A stretch of 64,000 nt of DNA from an uncultured Eubacteriales bacterium (lineage in GTDB: Bacteria > Bacillota > Clostridia > Oscillospirales > Acutalibacteraceae), in contig CAKSPZ010000001.1 in assembly GCA_934486635.1 (NCBI GenBank), forward strand, positions 186,001 through 250,000, read 5' to 3'. Under the pieces are notes generated by a model. That model did not search any database, was not told the origin of the DNA, and saw only the letters and a program-made list of their open reading frames with translations. The translations under genes and the position numbers were made by a program. Positions 44,355 to 54,117 of this stretch are shown here, in pieces (the stretch's first letter is position 1; each line of letters begins with the position of its first letter).

Positions 44355-46421
44355 ATGGATATAAAAAAATGTTTTCCTTATAATAATCGAGAAATTAGTT
44401 GGATTGACTTTAATGACCGTGTTCTTGATGAAGCTTTTAGAAAAGATAATCCTGTGCTTGAAAGGGTTAAGTTTTTGGCTATTTCTGCGTCTAATCTTGA
44501 CGAGTTTTTCATGGTGAGAGTTGCAGGAATAATGGAACAAATAAGTTCTAGCTATAAGAAAAAAGATCCGTCTGGATTGACTCCAAAACAGCAACTTGAA
44601 AAAATAAATATAAAAATACGTGATTTTTTAAACCGTCAATATCAATGCTTAAAAAAATCTATTAAACCAGCCTTAATACAAAATAATATTTATTTTTTAG
44701 AAATAAAAGATTTAAATGATGCGCAAAGAAAATATGTGAATGATTATTTTGAGAAAATTATATTTCCAGTTTTAACTCCTTTAGCAGTTGATCAAAGTCG
44801 CCCCTTTCCGCTTCTTACAAATAAAAGTTTGAACATTGCAGTAAGATTATCAAAAGAAAATGAAACTAATTTTGCTTTAGTTCAAGTTCCATCAATTTTA
44901 CCAAGATTTTTAGAGTTACCTAGTGAAGATAAAAAGGCTTTTATTTTAATAGAAAATATTATAATAGATAAATTGTCTCAACTGTTTGAATTGCATAAAA
45001 TAAAAGCTTGTTGCCAATTTAGAATTACTAGAAATTCAGATTTAGACATAGATGAAGAAGCAGAAGATTTATTAGTTGAAATACAAAAATCAATAAAAAA
45101 AAGAAAACGTGGCGCTCCGGTTAGGCTAGAATTGTTAAAACGTTGCGATACAAAAACTCGTGACTTTTTAGTTAAGATGTTATCAATAGAAGAAGAAGAT
45201 ATTTATGAGCTTTCAGGACCACTTGACCTTACATTTCTTATGAAATTTGCTACTATTGATGGCTTTGACAACTTAAAATTTGAACCAATAGTGCCAGTTG
45301 ATCCACCGGCCGATTTTTGGGGATTTGAGTCTGCTTTTGAGGCTATAAAGCAAAAAGATAGATTAGTTCATCATCCTTATGAAAGCTTTAATTCGGTAGT
45401 GAGATTTATAAGACAAGCAGCTGAAGATGAAAATGTTTTAGCAATTAAACAAACATTATATAGAGTAAGTGGAAATTCACCAATAATTGAAGCGCTAATT
45501 AAAGCTGCTGAAAATGGTAAACAGGTAACGGTATTGGTTGAATTAAAAGCTAGATTTGATGAAGAAAATAATATTAACTGGGCTAAAAAGTTAGAACAAG
45601 CAGGATGCCATGTTATTTATGGACTCTATGGACTTAAAACACATTGTAAAATATTACTTGTTGTTCGTAGAGAAGACGAAGGGATAAAACGATATATCCA
45701 TATGGCAACAGGAAATTATAATGATTCTACGGCGCGGTTATATACTGATATAGGGCTTTTTACCTGTAAGGAAAGTTTTGGTTACGATGCATCTTCATTA
45801 TTCAATACATTAACCGGATATTCAAGACCTCCGGAGTATAGCAAGTTAATTGTAGCACCTCTTAAAATGAGAAAATTTTTTGAAAAAATGATTGAGAATG
45901 AAATTCAAAATGCTAGTCAAGGATTACCTGCTGAGATTACTATAAAAGTAAACGCTCTTGTCGATGAAGAAATGATAAGGTTATTATATAAAGCATCAAA
46001 TGCAGGAGTAAAAATAGATCTTATTGTTAGAGGAATTTGCTGCCTGGTTCCAGGTATAGAAGGAATAAGTGAGAATATTACGGTGAGAAGTATAGTTGGA
46101 AAATTGCTTGAACACAGTAGAATTTATAAATTTTCATGTGCAGGAAATCCTAAATTATTTATTGGAAGCGCTGATTTAATGCCTAGGAATCTTGACAAAA
46201 GAGTAGAATTGATTTTTCCAATAGATGATGAACAATTAAAAGAAAGAATTTTTGGAATACTTGAAATTATGATGAGCGATACAACAAATGCAAGAATACA
46301 ATTGCCTGATACAAGGTATGTTAGAATAGATCAAAGAGGAAAAGATAAAATTAATAGTCAAAAATATTTTACAGAATCTGCAATACGTCGTCTTAAAGAA
46401 AAATCAAACCTTGATAAATAA
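44355..46421 (+). CDS. ppk: Polyphosphate kinase 1
   Basis: Makes polyphosphate from ATP at the membrane. 688 residues: N-terminal NREISWIDFNDRVLDEA, then SNLDEFFMVRVAG, head and PLD-like catalytic domains with the autophosphorylated His in LKTHCKILLVVRR and a second His in LEHSRIYKFS, and HMATGNYND. Start ATG 44355 behind AGGAGG, 27 bases after the Ppx/GppA-like gene. Confidence 0.95.
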   Translation: MDIKKCFPYNNREISWIDFNDRVLDEAFRKDNPVLERVKFLAISASNLDEFFMVRVAGIMEQISSSYKKKDPSGLTPKQQLEKINIKIRDFLNRQYQCLKKSIKPALIQNNIYFLEIKDLNDAQRKYVNDYFEKIIFPVLTPLAVDQSRPFPLLTNKSLNIAVRLSKENETNFALVQVPSILPRFLELPSEDKKAFILIENIIIDKLSQLFELHKIKACCQFRITRNSDLDIDEEAEDLLVEIQKSIKKRKRGAPVRLELLKRCDTKTRDFLVKMLSIEEEDIYELSGPLDLTFLMKFATIDGFDNLKFEPIVPVDPPADFWGFESAFEAIKQKDRLVHHPYESFNSVVRFIRQAAEDENVLAIKQTLYRVSGNSPIIEALIKAAENGKQVTVLVELKARFDEENNINWAKKLEQAGCHVIYGLYGLKTHCKILLVVRREDEGIKRYIHMATGNYNDSTARLYTDIGLFTCKESFGYDASSLFNTLTGYSRPPEYSKLIVAPLKMRKFFEKMIENEIQNASQGLPAEITIKVNALVDEEMIRLLYKASNAGVKIDLIVRGICCLVPGIEGISENITVRSIVGKLLEHSRIYKFSCAGNPKLFIGSADLMPRNLDKRVELIFPIDDEQLKERIFGILEIMMSDTTNARIQLPDTRYVRIDQRGKDKINSQKYFTESAIRRLKEKSNLDK

Positions 46422-46457
46422 TTTATAAATATAAAAAATTTTTAGGAGAATATAAAT

Positions 46458-46916
46458 ATGAACAAAATAGAAAGTTTTAAAGTGGACCATACTAAGATAA
46501 ATAAAGGAATGTATATATCAAGAATAGATGATGATATAGTAACGTATGATATAAGAATGGTAAAACCAAATACCCCACCTTTTCTTGAAAACGCAGGATT
46601 GCATAGTTTTGAACACATTTTTGCAACCTTTATGAGAAATAGTGAGTATGGAAAAAATATAGTTTACGTTGGCCCAATGGGATGCAGAACAGGATTTTAT
46701 CTTTTAACAAGAAATATGTCTCATAAAATAGCTTTAGAGTTAACAAAGCGTGCAATGGATTATATATCAAACTTTACAGGAGATTTACCAGGAAGAAGTG
46801 AAATAGAATGCGGAAATTATCTTGACCATGATGTCAATAAAGCAAAAGAATATGCCTTTAATATGACAAATGTATTAAAAAATTGGACAGTTGAAGATTT
46901 AATGTATAAAAATTAA
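46458..46916 (+). CDS. luxS: S-ribosylhomocysteine lyase
   Basis: Splits S-ribosylhomocysteine into homocysteine and DPD, the AI-2 precursor. 152 residues: zinc ligands in HSFEH (H49, H53) and the Cys in IECGNYLDHD, catalytic Cys76 in GCRTGFYLL. Start ATG 46458 behind TAGGAG. No SAM or SAH riboswitch lies upstream. The pfs gene is not in this window. Confidence 0.96.
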   Translation: MNKIESFKVDHTKINKGMYISRIDDDIVTYDIRMVKPNTPPFLENAGLHSFEHIFATFMRNSEYGKNIVYVGPMGCRTGFYLLTRNMSHKIALELTKRAMDYISNFTGDLPGRSEIECGNYLDHDVNKAKEYAFNMTNVLKNWTVEDLMYKN

Positions 46917-46943
46917 GAACCCATATGGGTTCTTAATTTTTTA
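46911..46943 (+). terminator. Terminator of luxS
   Basis: AATTAAGAACC paired with GGTTCTTAATT as a perfect 28-base palindrome (46911-46938), followed by T's; its left arm overlaps the luxS stop codon. Confidence 0.88.
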
Positions 46944-46993
46944 TCTGTATTAATAATTTTTATTTTGCCCATAATAATTTTGGGTGATTTTTC

Positions 46994-48607
46994 ATGTATA
47001 AAAGAATTATAATACTTTTTTCAATTATTATGGTGGCATTTGGAATTGCTATTATGAATACTTATAAAATTTCAAAAGGAGATATGCTATGTGATGCAGC
47101 GGCTCAGCAAAGTTTATATAAGTTAAAAGTAGCTTCAATGAAAGGAAATATATATGATTGTAATAAGAAACCACTTGTTGGAGAAGAACAAGAGACAGTT
47201 ATTTCTGTAATACCTAATATTAATACACCTTCAATTTTATCAGAATTATTATCAGAAAAAGAAAAATCAGAAGCACTTGAATATATTAAATCAGGAAAAC
47301 CTTTTGTTTTAAAATTATTAGATAATAAACAAATTATTGCAAGTGGAATAAATACGTTTAAAGTTCCAAAAAGATATTCACAAAATCAATTAGCGGAACA
47401 TATTATTGGATATTTAAATTCAGATATGCAGGGTGTTTGTGGAATAGAAAAAGCATTTAATGATTATTTAAATAGTGCTCAAGGAAACATATTTGTTAAG
47501 TATAAGGTTGATGCGATAAATAGGAGAATACCAGGTGAGAATACAATTATTGATAATACTATGTATAAACATAGTAAAGGTGTTGTCTTAACACTTGATG
47601 AAAAGATTCAAAAAATTGCTCAAAATGCGGCACAAAAATATATAAAAAAAGGAGCAGTTTTAGTTACAGAAGTTCCTGATTGTGAAATTAGAGCTTGTGT
47701 AAGTACCCCTTCATTTTCTCCAACAAATGTTTCAGCTGTATTAAATGATAAAGAGTCACCTCTTTTAAATAGAGCTTTTTTACCATATAATATAGGTTCT
47801 GTTTTTAAGTTGATAACAGCTGCAGCCATATTAAATTCTAATGAAAATGTTAGTAAGGAATATGAGTGTAGTGGAAAATGTAATGTTGATGGACATGAAT
47901 TTCATTGCTTTAACGGAAAAGGACATGGTAAAATAAATCTTGAAAAAGCTGTTGCTTTTTCGTGTAATACCTATTTTATAGAAAAAGCATTAGCCATAGG
48001 TGGAGATACTATATTGGATTTAGCTGAAAAAATGGGTTTTTCAAGGGAAATAGAATTAGCTCCAGGAATTGTATCTAAAAAAGGTGTATTACCCCCAAGA
48101 GAAAGCTTAACTAATAAAAGAATTTTAGCTAATTTTTCTTTTGGGCAAGGAAAACTTTTAACAACGCCGGTGCAAATAGCTGCTTTGATGAATACAATAG
48201 CATCAGGCGGATACTATTGTGAACCACAACTAGTTTTAGGATTAGTAAATGAAAATTTGAATTATACTCAAAAAGTTAATAAAAAAGAAAAGGAAAAAGT
48301 TTTAACAGATGAATGTGCTAAAAGTTTAATTGAGTATATGAAAGCTTCTGTGGAATATGGGACAAGTTCTAAAGGAAAACCAACTGAGGGGATAGCTGCG
48401 GCAAAAACAGGAACAGCACAGACGGGAATAAAAATAGATGATAAACCCGTTATTCAAGCATGGTTTTCGGGTTTTTATCCTGCTGATACCCCAAAATATT
48501 CTATAGTAGTATTTGCTGAAGATGCAGTTGGAGGTGGGGAAAGCTGTGGACCGGCATTTAAAAAAATTGCACAAGATATTTATTATGAAATATTGAAAAA
48601 TAAATAA
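46994..48607 (+). CDS. Class B penicillin-binding protein (transpeptidase)
   Basis: 537 residues: an N-terminal membrane helix (IIILFSIIMVAFGIAIM), a dimerisation segment and the transpeptidase domain with the three motifs SxxK (GSVFKLITAAA), SxN (FSCNTYF) and KTG (AAKTGTAQTG). It resembles the FtsI/SpoVD/PbpA group in domain order, but the elongation or division role cannot be read. It follows luxS with its own box GGGTGA. No PASTA domain is present. Confidence 0.92.
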   Translation: MYKRIIILFSIIMVAFGIAIMNTYKISKGDMLCDAAAQQSLYKLKVASMKGNIYDCNKKPLVGEEQETVISVIPNINTPSILSELLSEKEKSEALEYIKSGKPFVLKLLDNKQIIASGINTFKVPKRYSQNQLAEHIIGYLNSDMQGVCGIEKAFNDYLNSAQGNIFVKYKVDAINRRIPGENTIIDNTMYKHSKGVVLTLDEKIQKIAQNAAQKYIKKGAVLVTEVPDCEIRACVSTPSFSPTNVSAVLNDKESPLLNRAFLPYNIGSVFKLITAAAILNSNENVSKEYECSGKCNVDGHEFHCFNGKGHGKINLEKAVAFSCNTYFIEKALAIGGDTILDLAEKMGFSREIELAPGIVSKKGVLPPRESLTNKRILANFSFGQGKLLTTPVQIAALMNTIASGGYYCEPQLVLGLVNENLNYTQKVNKKEKEKVLTDECAKSLIEYMKASVEYGTSSKGKPTEGIAAAKTGTAQTGIKIDDKPVIQAWFSGFYPADTPKYSIVVFAEDAVGGGESCGPAFKKIAQDIYYEILKNK

Positions 48608-48628
48608 AAGTCAATTTTGTTTTAATAA

Positions 48629-49828
48629 TTAAACTTTTATGACTTTGGAAGTCATTTCATATCCACATTTTTGAACTGAAGGAAGCATTAAATTATATAG
48701 GTCATAAGCTCGGCATTCGGTTTCCCAAAATGTCATTGCGACTTTATCTGACTTTATCTTTTTTATATCAGATAGATTAGTTACTATAGGTAAAGTTGCA
48801 GTTTGGCTTATTGTATGCAAAATTTCTTCACCTTTTTTATTAAAACCAAGTACTTTTATATAAGGTGGAGAGTACTTTAAAATATCTTTATTTATTCCTA
48901 AAAATGCAGATATAAGTATCCGCTGAATGCGAAGCTGAGTATAACGTTTAGTCTTTATTTTTAAATATATTTCATCGAGAGTGGTAGATTCTTTAACAGC
49001 TTTATAAATTTTGTTTTCAAGCCCTTCGGAGACATCTTGAATATTTAAAAAATCGCTAGCTTCCATGCGCCTAAGTTGAAATAAAATTGCTCGTTCACAA
49101 TTTAATAAATTTGCAGGAGCAAAACCATGTTTTACATTATTATATAATAATGTAAAACAACTGTTAGGAACAAAGTTTTCTATATCATAGTTGTTATTTA
49201 AAATCATATTGCGCAAAAATGTTGAACTGGCAAAATTATTTACTGAAAATGTGCTATTGTGATTTACTCCGTGACGTAAAATAGGAAGAGGATTTATGTT
49301 TGACTGAAGAGCTTTTAATGACTTAATATATTCAATTGCTAAAATATTGTTTGATTTTGAAAATAAGTGTGCCAAGTCTTCACCGTAAATATCTTTAATT
49401 GAATAGTATCGAGCTTTAGCAAATGAGATACCATTTTTTAAATATTCTTTTGTTAGTGTAATTGTTTTCTCGTCATTAGCAATTTCTGCAGCTTTTTTTA
49501 AAAGGCTAATATTATTGTTTTCGCAGCCAAAGCTTAATAAATCAACACATCCAAGAGAATTTGTTAAAAATGTTGCACCATAAGCAAATTTTTCAGCTCC
49601 CGCAATAGAATATACGGTTGGGAGTTCTATTATTAAATCACAGCCATTTTTTAGAGCAATTTCGGTTTTGATGTGTTTAGATAGAATTGATGGGGTACCT
49701 CGCTGTGTAAAATTACCACTCATTATAGATATGATATGGGTAGCTCCTTTTTTTTTCGTTTGTTCAATTTGATATTTATGTCCATTATGAAAAGGATTAT
49801 ATTCACTTATGATAGATGATATTACCAT
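48629..49828 (-). CDS. tmcAL: tRNA(Met) cytidine acetate ligase
   Basis: YlbM family: acetylates C34 of elongator tRNA-Met using acetate and ATP. 399 residues with the nucleotidyltransferase start IISEYNPFHNGHKYQIEQ (HxGH), SGNFTQRGTPSI and the KxxxxL-rich C-terminus. It is divergent from ackA, so the two acetate-related genes share a control region. Start ATG 49828. Confidence 0.93.
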   Translation of the reverse strand: MVISSIISEYNPFHNGHKYQIEQTKKKGATHIISIMSGNFTQRGTPSILSKHIKTEIALKNGCDLIIELPTVYSIAGAEKFAYGATFLTNSLGCVDLLSFGCENNNISLLKKAAEIANDEKTITLTKEYLKNGISFAKARYYSIKDIYGEDLAHLFSKSNNILAIEYIKSLKALQSNINPLPILRHGVNHNSTFSVNNFASSTFLRNMILNNNYDIENFVPNSCFTLLYNNVKHGFAPANLLNCERAILFQLRRMEASDFLNIQDVSEGLENKIYKAVKESTTLDEIYLKIKTKRYTQLRIQRILISAFLGINKDILKYSPPYIKVLGFNKKGEEILHTISQTATLPIVTNLSDIKKIKSDKVAMTFWETECRAYDLYNLMLPSVQKCGYEMTSKVIKV

Positions 49829-49867
49829 ATTTTTTTACCTCTCATATAAAATTTTTTACGTATTTTC

Positions 49868-49896
49868 TTGAATTTATAATTTTACTATATTATTAT
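49868..49896 (+). promoter_or_regulatory. Promoter of ackA
   Basis: TTGAAT (49868-49873), 17-base spacer and TATTAT (49891-49896), overlapped by a second TATAAT (49896-49901). The predicted transcription start near 49903 rules out an in-frame ATG at 49902 as the start. Confidence 0.6.
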
Positions 49897-49940
49897 ATAA
49901 TATGTCAAATCTATTTATTAAATTTAATAGGAGGAACATT

Positions 49941-51146
49941 ATGAAAATACTCGTCATTAATGCGGGCAGTTCATCTTTAAAGTTTCAACTCATAGATATG
50001 AACAATGAAATGGTTTTGGCTAAAGGTATTTGTGAGAAAATAGGTTTAGAAAAAGGAATTGTAAATTATAAAAACTACAAGGATAAAGAAATAAGTTACT
50101 GCAAAAATATTAATAACCATGAAGAAGCTTTCTGTATTGTAAAAGATTTATTAATTAATAATGATTGTGGTGTTATAAATAGTTTAGATGAGGTATTTGC
50201 TATAGGACATAGGGTTGTTCAAGGTGGAAAGTTTAATGGGTCTATGATTATAAATAAGGATGTAATAGACGAAATTGAAAAATTAATACCGTTGGCCCCT
50301 TTGCATAATCCAGCGCATTTACAAGCAATAAAGGCTTGTATGAAAGTCTTGGGTGATACGATACCACAAGTAGCAGTTTTTGATACAGCTTTTCACTGTA
50401 CTATGCCAGAAAAAGCTTATGTTTATCCTATTCCTTATAAGTATTATGAAAAATATAAAATCAGAAGATATGGATTTCATGGAACTTCTCACTACTACGT
50501 TAGTAGACGATGTGCAAAACTTTTGGGCAAAAATATAAAAGATACAAAAATTATTACCTGTCATTTGGGAAACGGTTCTTCTATAGCAGCTATTAATGCG
50601 GGTAAATCAGTGGACACTACTATGGGATTTACTCCGACTGATGGGATTATAATGGGTACAAGATGTGGTTCACTTGACCCAGGCATTATAAACTTTTTAA
50701 TAGAAAAAGAAAATTTGTCTCCGGCACAAATAGATAAAATTATTAATAAAGAGTCAGGTCTATTAGGAATTTCAGGAATATCAAGTGATGATAGAGAGAT
50801 TACTAAAAAAGCTGCTTTAGGAGATAAAAGAGCTATTTTAGCTCAAGATATATTAAAGTATCAAGTAGGCAAATTTATTGCAGGATATATTGCTGTTTTA
50901 GGTGGCTGCGATGCAATTGTTTTTACTGCAGGTCTTGGAGAAAATCAACCAAATCATAGAAAAGGTATTTGTGATATGCTTTCTTTTATGGGATTAGAAA
51001 TTAATGATGAGCTAAATAATAATGCAATAAGAGGCAAAGAATCTGAAATATCAACAGCAAGTTCAAAAATAAAAGTTTTTGTAATTCCTACAAATGAAGA
51101 ATTAGTGATTGCACAACAAACAAAGAGTATGATTGAAAAAAAATAG
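49941..51146 (+). CDS. ackA: Acetate kinase
   Basis: Interconverts acetyl phosphate and acetate with ATP formation in fermentation. 401 residues: KILVINAGSSSLKFQLID, the conserved Asp/Arg in VFDTAFHCTMPEKAY, GFHGTSHYYVS, HLGNGSSIAAI, TMGFTPTDGIIMGTRCG and the terminal FTAGLGENQP. Start ATG 49941 behind AGGAGG. pta is not in the window; the next gene is convergent. Confidence 0.97.
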   Translation: MKILVINAGSSSLKFQLIDMNNEMVLAKGICEKIGLEKGIVNYKNYKDKEISYCKNINNHEEAFCIVKDLLINNDCGVINSLDEVFAIGHRVVQGGKFNGSMIINKDVIDEIEKLIPLAPLHNPAHLQAIKACMKVLGDTIPQVAVFDTAFHCTMPEKAYVYPIPYKYYEKYKIRRYGFHGTSHYYVSRRCAKLLGKNIKDTKIITCHLGNGSSIAAINAGKSVDTTMGFTPTDGIIMGTRCGSLDPGIINFLIEKENLSPAQIDKIINKESGLLGISGISSDDREITKKAALGDKRAILAQDILKYQVGKFIAGYIAVLGGCDAIVFTAGLGENQPNHRKGICDMLSFMGLEINDELNNNAIRGKESEISTASSKIKVFVIPTNEELVIAQQTKSMIEKK

Positions 51147-51179
51147 AAAAAGCAGAAATTATTTCTGCTTTTTCTATTT
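51141..51179. terminator. Bidirectional terminator of ackA and degV
   Basis: Arms 51141-51158 and 51162-51179 are complementary (core AAAAAGCAGAAA/TTTCTGCTTTTT) around a three-base loop. Confidence 0.88.
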
Positions 51180-52040
51180 TTAATTATTATTAAGGAATAT
51201 TAATCCTAAAGTGTTAGGGCCACAGTGAGATGAAACCGTACAACTTGCATCAGTTATGTGAATTTCATTAAAAACATTAAGGTCTTTTATATGATTGTAA
51301 ACTAACTCTATTAATTCAGGAGACTGCATAGTATGTGTTATAAAAATTCTTTCTTTATTAATTTTATCAATATTGGCCAATTTTTCATCTGTATACTGAA
51401 TAAGAACTTTATCAAGGGAACCTCTATATTTTTTCCCTAGGGCCATTGTTCCAGTATTATTATTTACTTCTATACATGGTTTTAACTTCAATATATTTGC
51501 TCCCATTGCTGATAATGTAGAACATCGTCCACCTGCGCACAAAAATTCTAATGTATCAAGTACAAAACTGGTTTGAACATTTTGTGCTAAGTTTGTAATT
51601 TCTGTTTGAATTTCTTTTGCTGATAACCCATTTTCTATTCTTTTAGCAGCTTCAATGACTAAAAGACCCATACCTGTAGTAAGATTTTTTGAATCAATTG
51701 GGTATACACCGTCAAGTTCATTTGCTGCAATACAACAATTTTGATAAGTACTTGAAATAGAAGAACTAATATTTATATGAATGACTTCAAACCCTTTATC
51801 AGTCCATTGTTTAAAATATTCGTAATATTCACCAACACCTATTGCGGAAGTTTTAGGTAGGTTCTTTGTTTGTCGGTAAATAGTAAAAATATCATTTGAA
51901 GATAAATCAATACCGTCTAAGTATGACCGGTTATCAAGTAAAATATGAAAACGAGAATAATTAACGTTATATTTGCTTTTTAAGTGAGGCCCTAAATCAC
52001 AAGAGCTGTCTGCACTTAAAATAATTTTTTTTAGACTCAT
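51180..52040 (-). CDS. DegV family fatty-acid-binding protein
   Basis: 286 residues of the DegV family, which presents acyl groups to FakA-type fatty acid kinase. N-terminal ILSADSSCDLGP (ligand Ser loop), KTSAIGVGEYYEYF, HINISSSISSTYQN and LEFLCAGGRCS. The fatty acid kinase is not in this window. Start ATG 52040 behind GGAGTG; it follows pncB by 20 bases on the same strand, so they are likely one operon. Confidence 0.9.
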   Translation of the reverse strand: MSLKKIILSADSSCDLGPHLKSKYNVNYSRFHILLDNRSYLDGIDLSSNDIFTIYRQTKNLPKTSAIGVGEYYEYFKQWTDKGFEVIHINISSSISSTYQNCCIAANELDGVYPIDSKNLTTGMGLLVIEAAKRIENGLSAKEIQTEITNLAQNVQTSFVLDTLEFLCAGGRCSTLSAMGANILKLKPCIEVNNNTGTMALGKKYRGSLDKVLIQYTDEKLANIDKINKERIFITHTMQSPELIELVYNHIKDLNVFNEIHITDASCTVSSHCGPNTLGLIFLNNN

Positions 52041-52060
52041 AAAGTATTCACTCCGATAAG

Positions 52061-53530
52061 TTATAATTTATTTTTTAAAAGTAATTCTTTTTTTATATTC
52101 CATAATTTTTGTGATAAGTCAACACAGTATTTATGCGGACTTTGAAATCGAGTTATTTCCTCCCATAACATAGAAACTTGTTGTTTACAAAACAACTGTG
52201 TATCTTTTATAGAAGGAGACTTATAACAGCAATTACCTTTATTAAAAATCATTTTTTGTAATTTTATTGTAGTAAAATTGTCAATTACTTTTCGTTTCCA
52301 GGTATTATCTGGATCAAATATCTCATATGGACTAGAAGAGTCAATTTCTTCATCACGAAGAGTAATGAGGTCTGCTACGAATTTCTTAGTTTTATTATCT
52401 AATAATCTGTAAACATTTTTAAAACAAGGAGTGGTGATTTTTTCTGTATTTTCACTTACCTTTATTTTAGGAATATATGTATTATTTTTTTCGATAGAAC
52501 TTAATTTATAAACACCACCTAATATTGGATTTGATGCAGATGTGATTAATTTTTCACCTACACCAAAGCAGTCAATTTCAGCACCTTGAATTAGCATATC
52601 ACGAATTAGATATTCATCAAGAGAATTTGATACACAAATTTTGCAATCCTTAAAACCAGCTTCATCTAAAATATGTCTAGCTTTTTTGGAAAGATATGTT
52701 ATATCACCGCTGTCAATTCTAATTCCTAAGGGACGTATTCCTTTTGGGACTAATTCTTCATTAAAAACTTTAATTGCATTTTTTATGCCAGATTTTATTG
52801 TATCATACGTGTCAACAAGTAGCATACAGTTTTCAGGATATTTTTTGGCATAATTTTTAAAGGCATCAAGCTCATTATCAAAAAGCTGTATATAACTATG
52901 TGACATTGTACCAGAAATTGGAATACCAAATTTTTTTGCAGCAAGAGTTAATGATGTACCACTGCAACCGCCAATAAATGCAGCGCGAGTGCCGTAAAGA
53001 GCACTATCACTACCTAATGCACGTCTTGCACCAAATTCAAATACATCACGTCCATTGGCAGCCCTAACAATTCTGTTAGCTTTTGTTGCTATTAGACTTT
53101 GATGGTTTATTATTAATAAAATTAGAGTTTCTATAAGTTGAGCTTGAATATATGGACCACGTACAGTTAAAATTGGTTCACCAGGGAAAATAGGAGTTCC
53201 TTCAGGAATGGCCCATATGTCACAAGTTAATTTAAAATTTTCTAAGTACTTTAAAAAGTTATCATCGAAAATTTGAAGACTTCTTAAGTATAAAATATCT
53301 TCCTTGGAAAAGTTAAAATTTTTGAGAAATTCTATTAGAGTTTCAAGACCTGCCATTATGGCAAATCCAGCATTATCAGGATTTTTTCTGAAAAACATAT
53401 CAAAATAAGCTATTGTATTGCATAAATCACTTTGAAAAATGCTGTTTGCCATTGTGAATTCATAAAAATCAGTTAATAAAGCTATTTTTAAATTATCTAT
53501 ATTTAAATTAATAGTATAATCTCCTTTCAA
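52061..53530 (-). CDS. pncB: Nicotinate phosphoribosyltransferase
   Basis: Makes nicotinate mononucleotide from nicotinate and PRPP for NAD salvage. 489 residues: LLTDFYEFTMANSIF, TVRGPYIQAQLIETLIL, FEFGARRALG (active-site strand), SGTMSHSYI with the phosphorylated His, RIDSGDI and FGVGEKLITS. The frame opens at TTG 53530, but its ribosome-binding box AAAGGAG lies inside (53527-53521), so the codon actually used is probably the ATT at 53512, eight bases after it. degV follows. Confidence 0.93.
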   Translation of the reverse strand: MKGDYTINLNIDNLKIALLTDFYEFTMANSIFQSDLCNTIAYFDMFFRKNPDNAGFAIMAGLETLIEFLKNFNFSKEDILYLRSLQIFDDNFLKYLENFKLTCDIWAIPEGTPIFPGEPILTVRGPYIQAQLIETLILLIINHQSLIATKANRIVRAANGRDVFEFGARRALGSDSALYGTRAAFIGGCSGTSLTLAAKKFGIPISGTMSHSYIQLFDNELDAFKNYAKKYPENCMLLVDTYDTIKSGIKNAIKVFNEELVPKGIRPLGIRIDSGDITYLSKKARHILDEAGFKDCKICVSNSLDEYLIRDMLIQGAEIDCFGVGEKLITSASNPILGGVYKLSSIEKNNTYIPKIKVSENTEKITTPCFKNVYRLLDNKTKKFVADLITLRDEEIDSSSPYEIFDPDNTWKRKVIDNFTTIKLQKMIFNKGNCCYKSPSIKDTQLFCKQQVSMLWEEITRFQSPHKYCVDLSQKLWNIKKELLLKNKL

Positions 53531-53572
53531 ATAATGAATCGTATTGTAAGTTTGTTATTGTTACTGTATATT

Positions 53573-53601
53573 ATTATATCAACTTATAATAAAAACAACA
53601 A
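53573..53601 (-). promoter_or_regulatory. Promoter of pncB-degV
   Basis: Minus-strand TTGTTG (53601-53596), 17-base spacer, TATAAT (53578-53573) with TG-A in front. It is back-to-back with the XRE promoter. Confidence 0.7.
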
Positions 53602-53648
53602 ATTCTATTTAAAAAATTTTTTAAATAATTTTTTTTTTGAAAAAAGAC

Positions 53649-53677
53649 TTGTAAAAGCTTAAAAAATATTGTATAAT
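53649..53677 (+). promoter_or_regulatory. Promoter of the XRE regulator gene
   Basis: TTGTAA (53649-53654), 17-base spacer, TATAAT (53672-53677). The -10 is overlapped by the inverted repeat at 53666-53688. Confidence 0.75.
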
Positions 53678-53688
53678 ATACACAATAT
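53666..53688. promoter_or_regulatory. Candidate operator over the XRE -10 box
   Basis: Perfect 7-base arms ATATTGT (53666-53672) and ACAATAT (53682-53688) separated by 9 bases, lying across the -10 and start point of the XRE gene. The position fits negative autoregulation by the HTH protein. Confidence 0.5.
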
Positions 53689-53728
53689 GTTAAATAAATT
53701 AATTTTATTTTTATAGGAGGTGCTTAAA

Positions 53729-54013
53729 TTGAGGTACAGAGAACAGGAATTAGGAAAAAGAAATATTATAGGAAAAAAAGTTGAAGAAGAAAGAAAACGA
53801 CAAGGAATGAAACAAAAAGAACTATTAGCCCAATTACAAATTTCGGGAATCGATATTAGTGCATCAGGCCTTTCAAAGTTAGAGGGTCAATTAAGATTAG
53901 TAACAGATAGAGAACTTTTAGCTATAGCTGATACTTTAAATGTTTCAATAGATGAATTACTTGAAAGACCCAAAAAGAGAAGAAGAAAAAAATTTACAAA
54001 AAATTGCGCATAG
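53729..54013 (+). CDS. XRE family HTH transcriptional regulator
   Basis: 94 residues: an HTH_3 domain in residues about 18-80 with RQGMKQKELLAQLQISGIDISASGLSKLE as the helix-turn-helix region and IADTLNVSIDELL after it, ending in a basic tail (KKRRRKKFTKN). No second domain. Start TTG 53729, eight bases after AGGAGG. It may be the switch of the adjoining prophage or an ordinary host regulator; nothing else of a lysogeny module is nearby. Confidence 0.88.
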   Translation: MRYREQELGKRNIIGKKVEEERKRQGMKQKELLAQLQISGIDISASGLSKLEGQLRLVTDRELLAIADTLNVSIDELLERPKKRRRKKFTKNCA

Positions 54014-54045
54014 AAAAAACTCCGAGATTTTCGGAGTTTTTTTAG
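54014..54045 (+). terminator. Terminator of the XRE gene
   Basis: AAAAAACTCCGA paired with TCGGAGTTTTTTT around a four-base loop (about 54014-54045). Confidence 0.9.
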
Positions 54046-54077
54046 TTTATTAAAAGTATATAAGTTTTTAATTACAA

Positions 54078-54116
54078 AAAAAGTCACCCTAAGTATTTAG
54101 GGTGACTTTTTTTCTG
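54078..54116. terminator. Bidirectional terminator
   Basis: AAAGTCACCCTAA paired with TTAGGGTGACTTT around a four-base loop, with flanking A6 and T7; it ends the minus-strand gene at 54118. Confidence 0.9.
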
Positions 54117-54117
54117 A

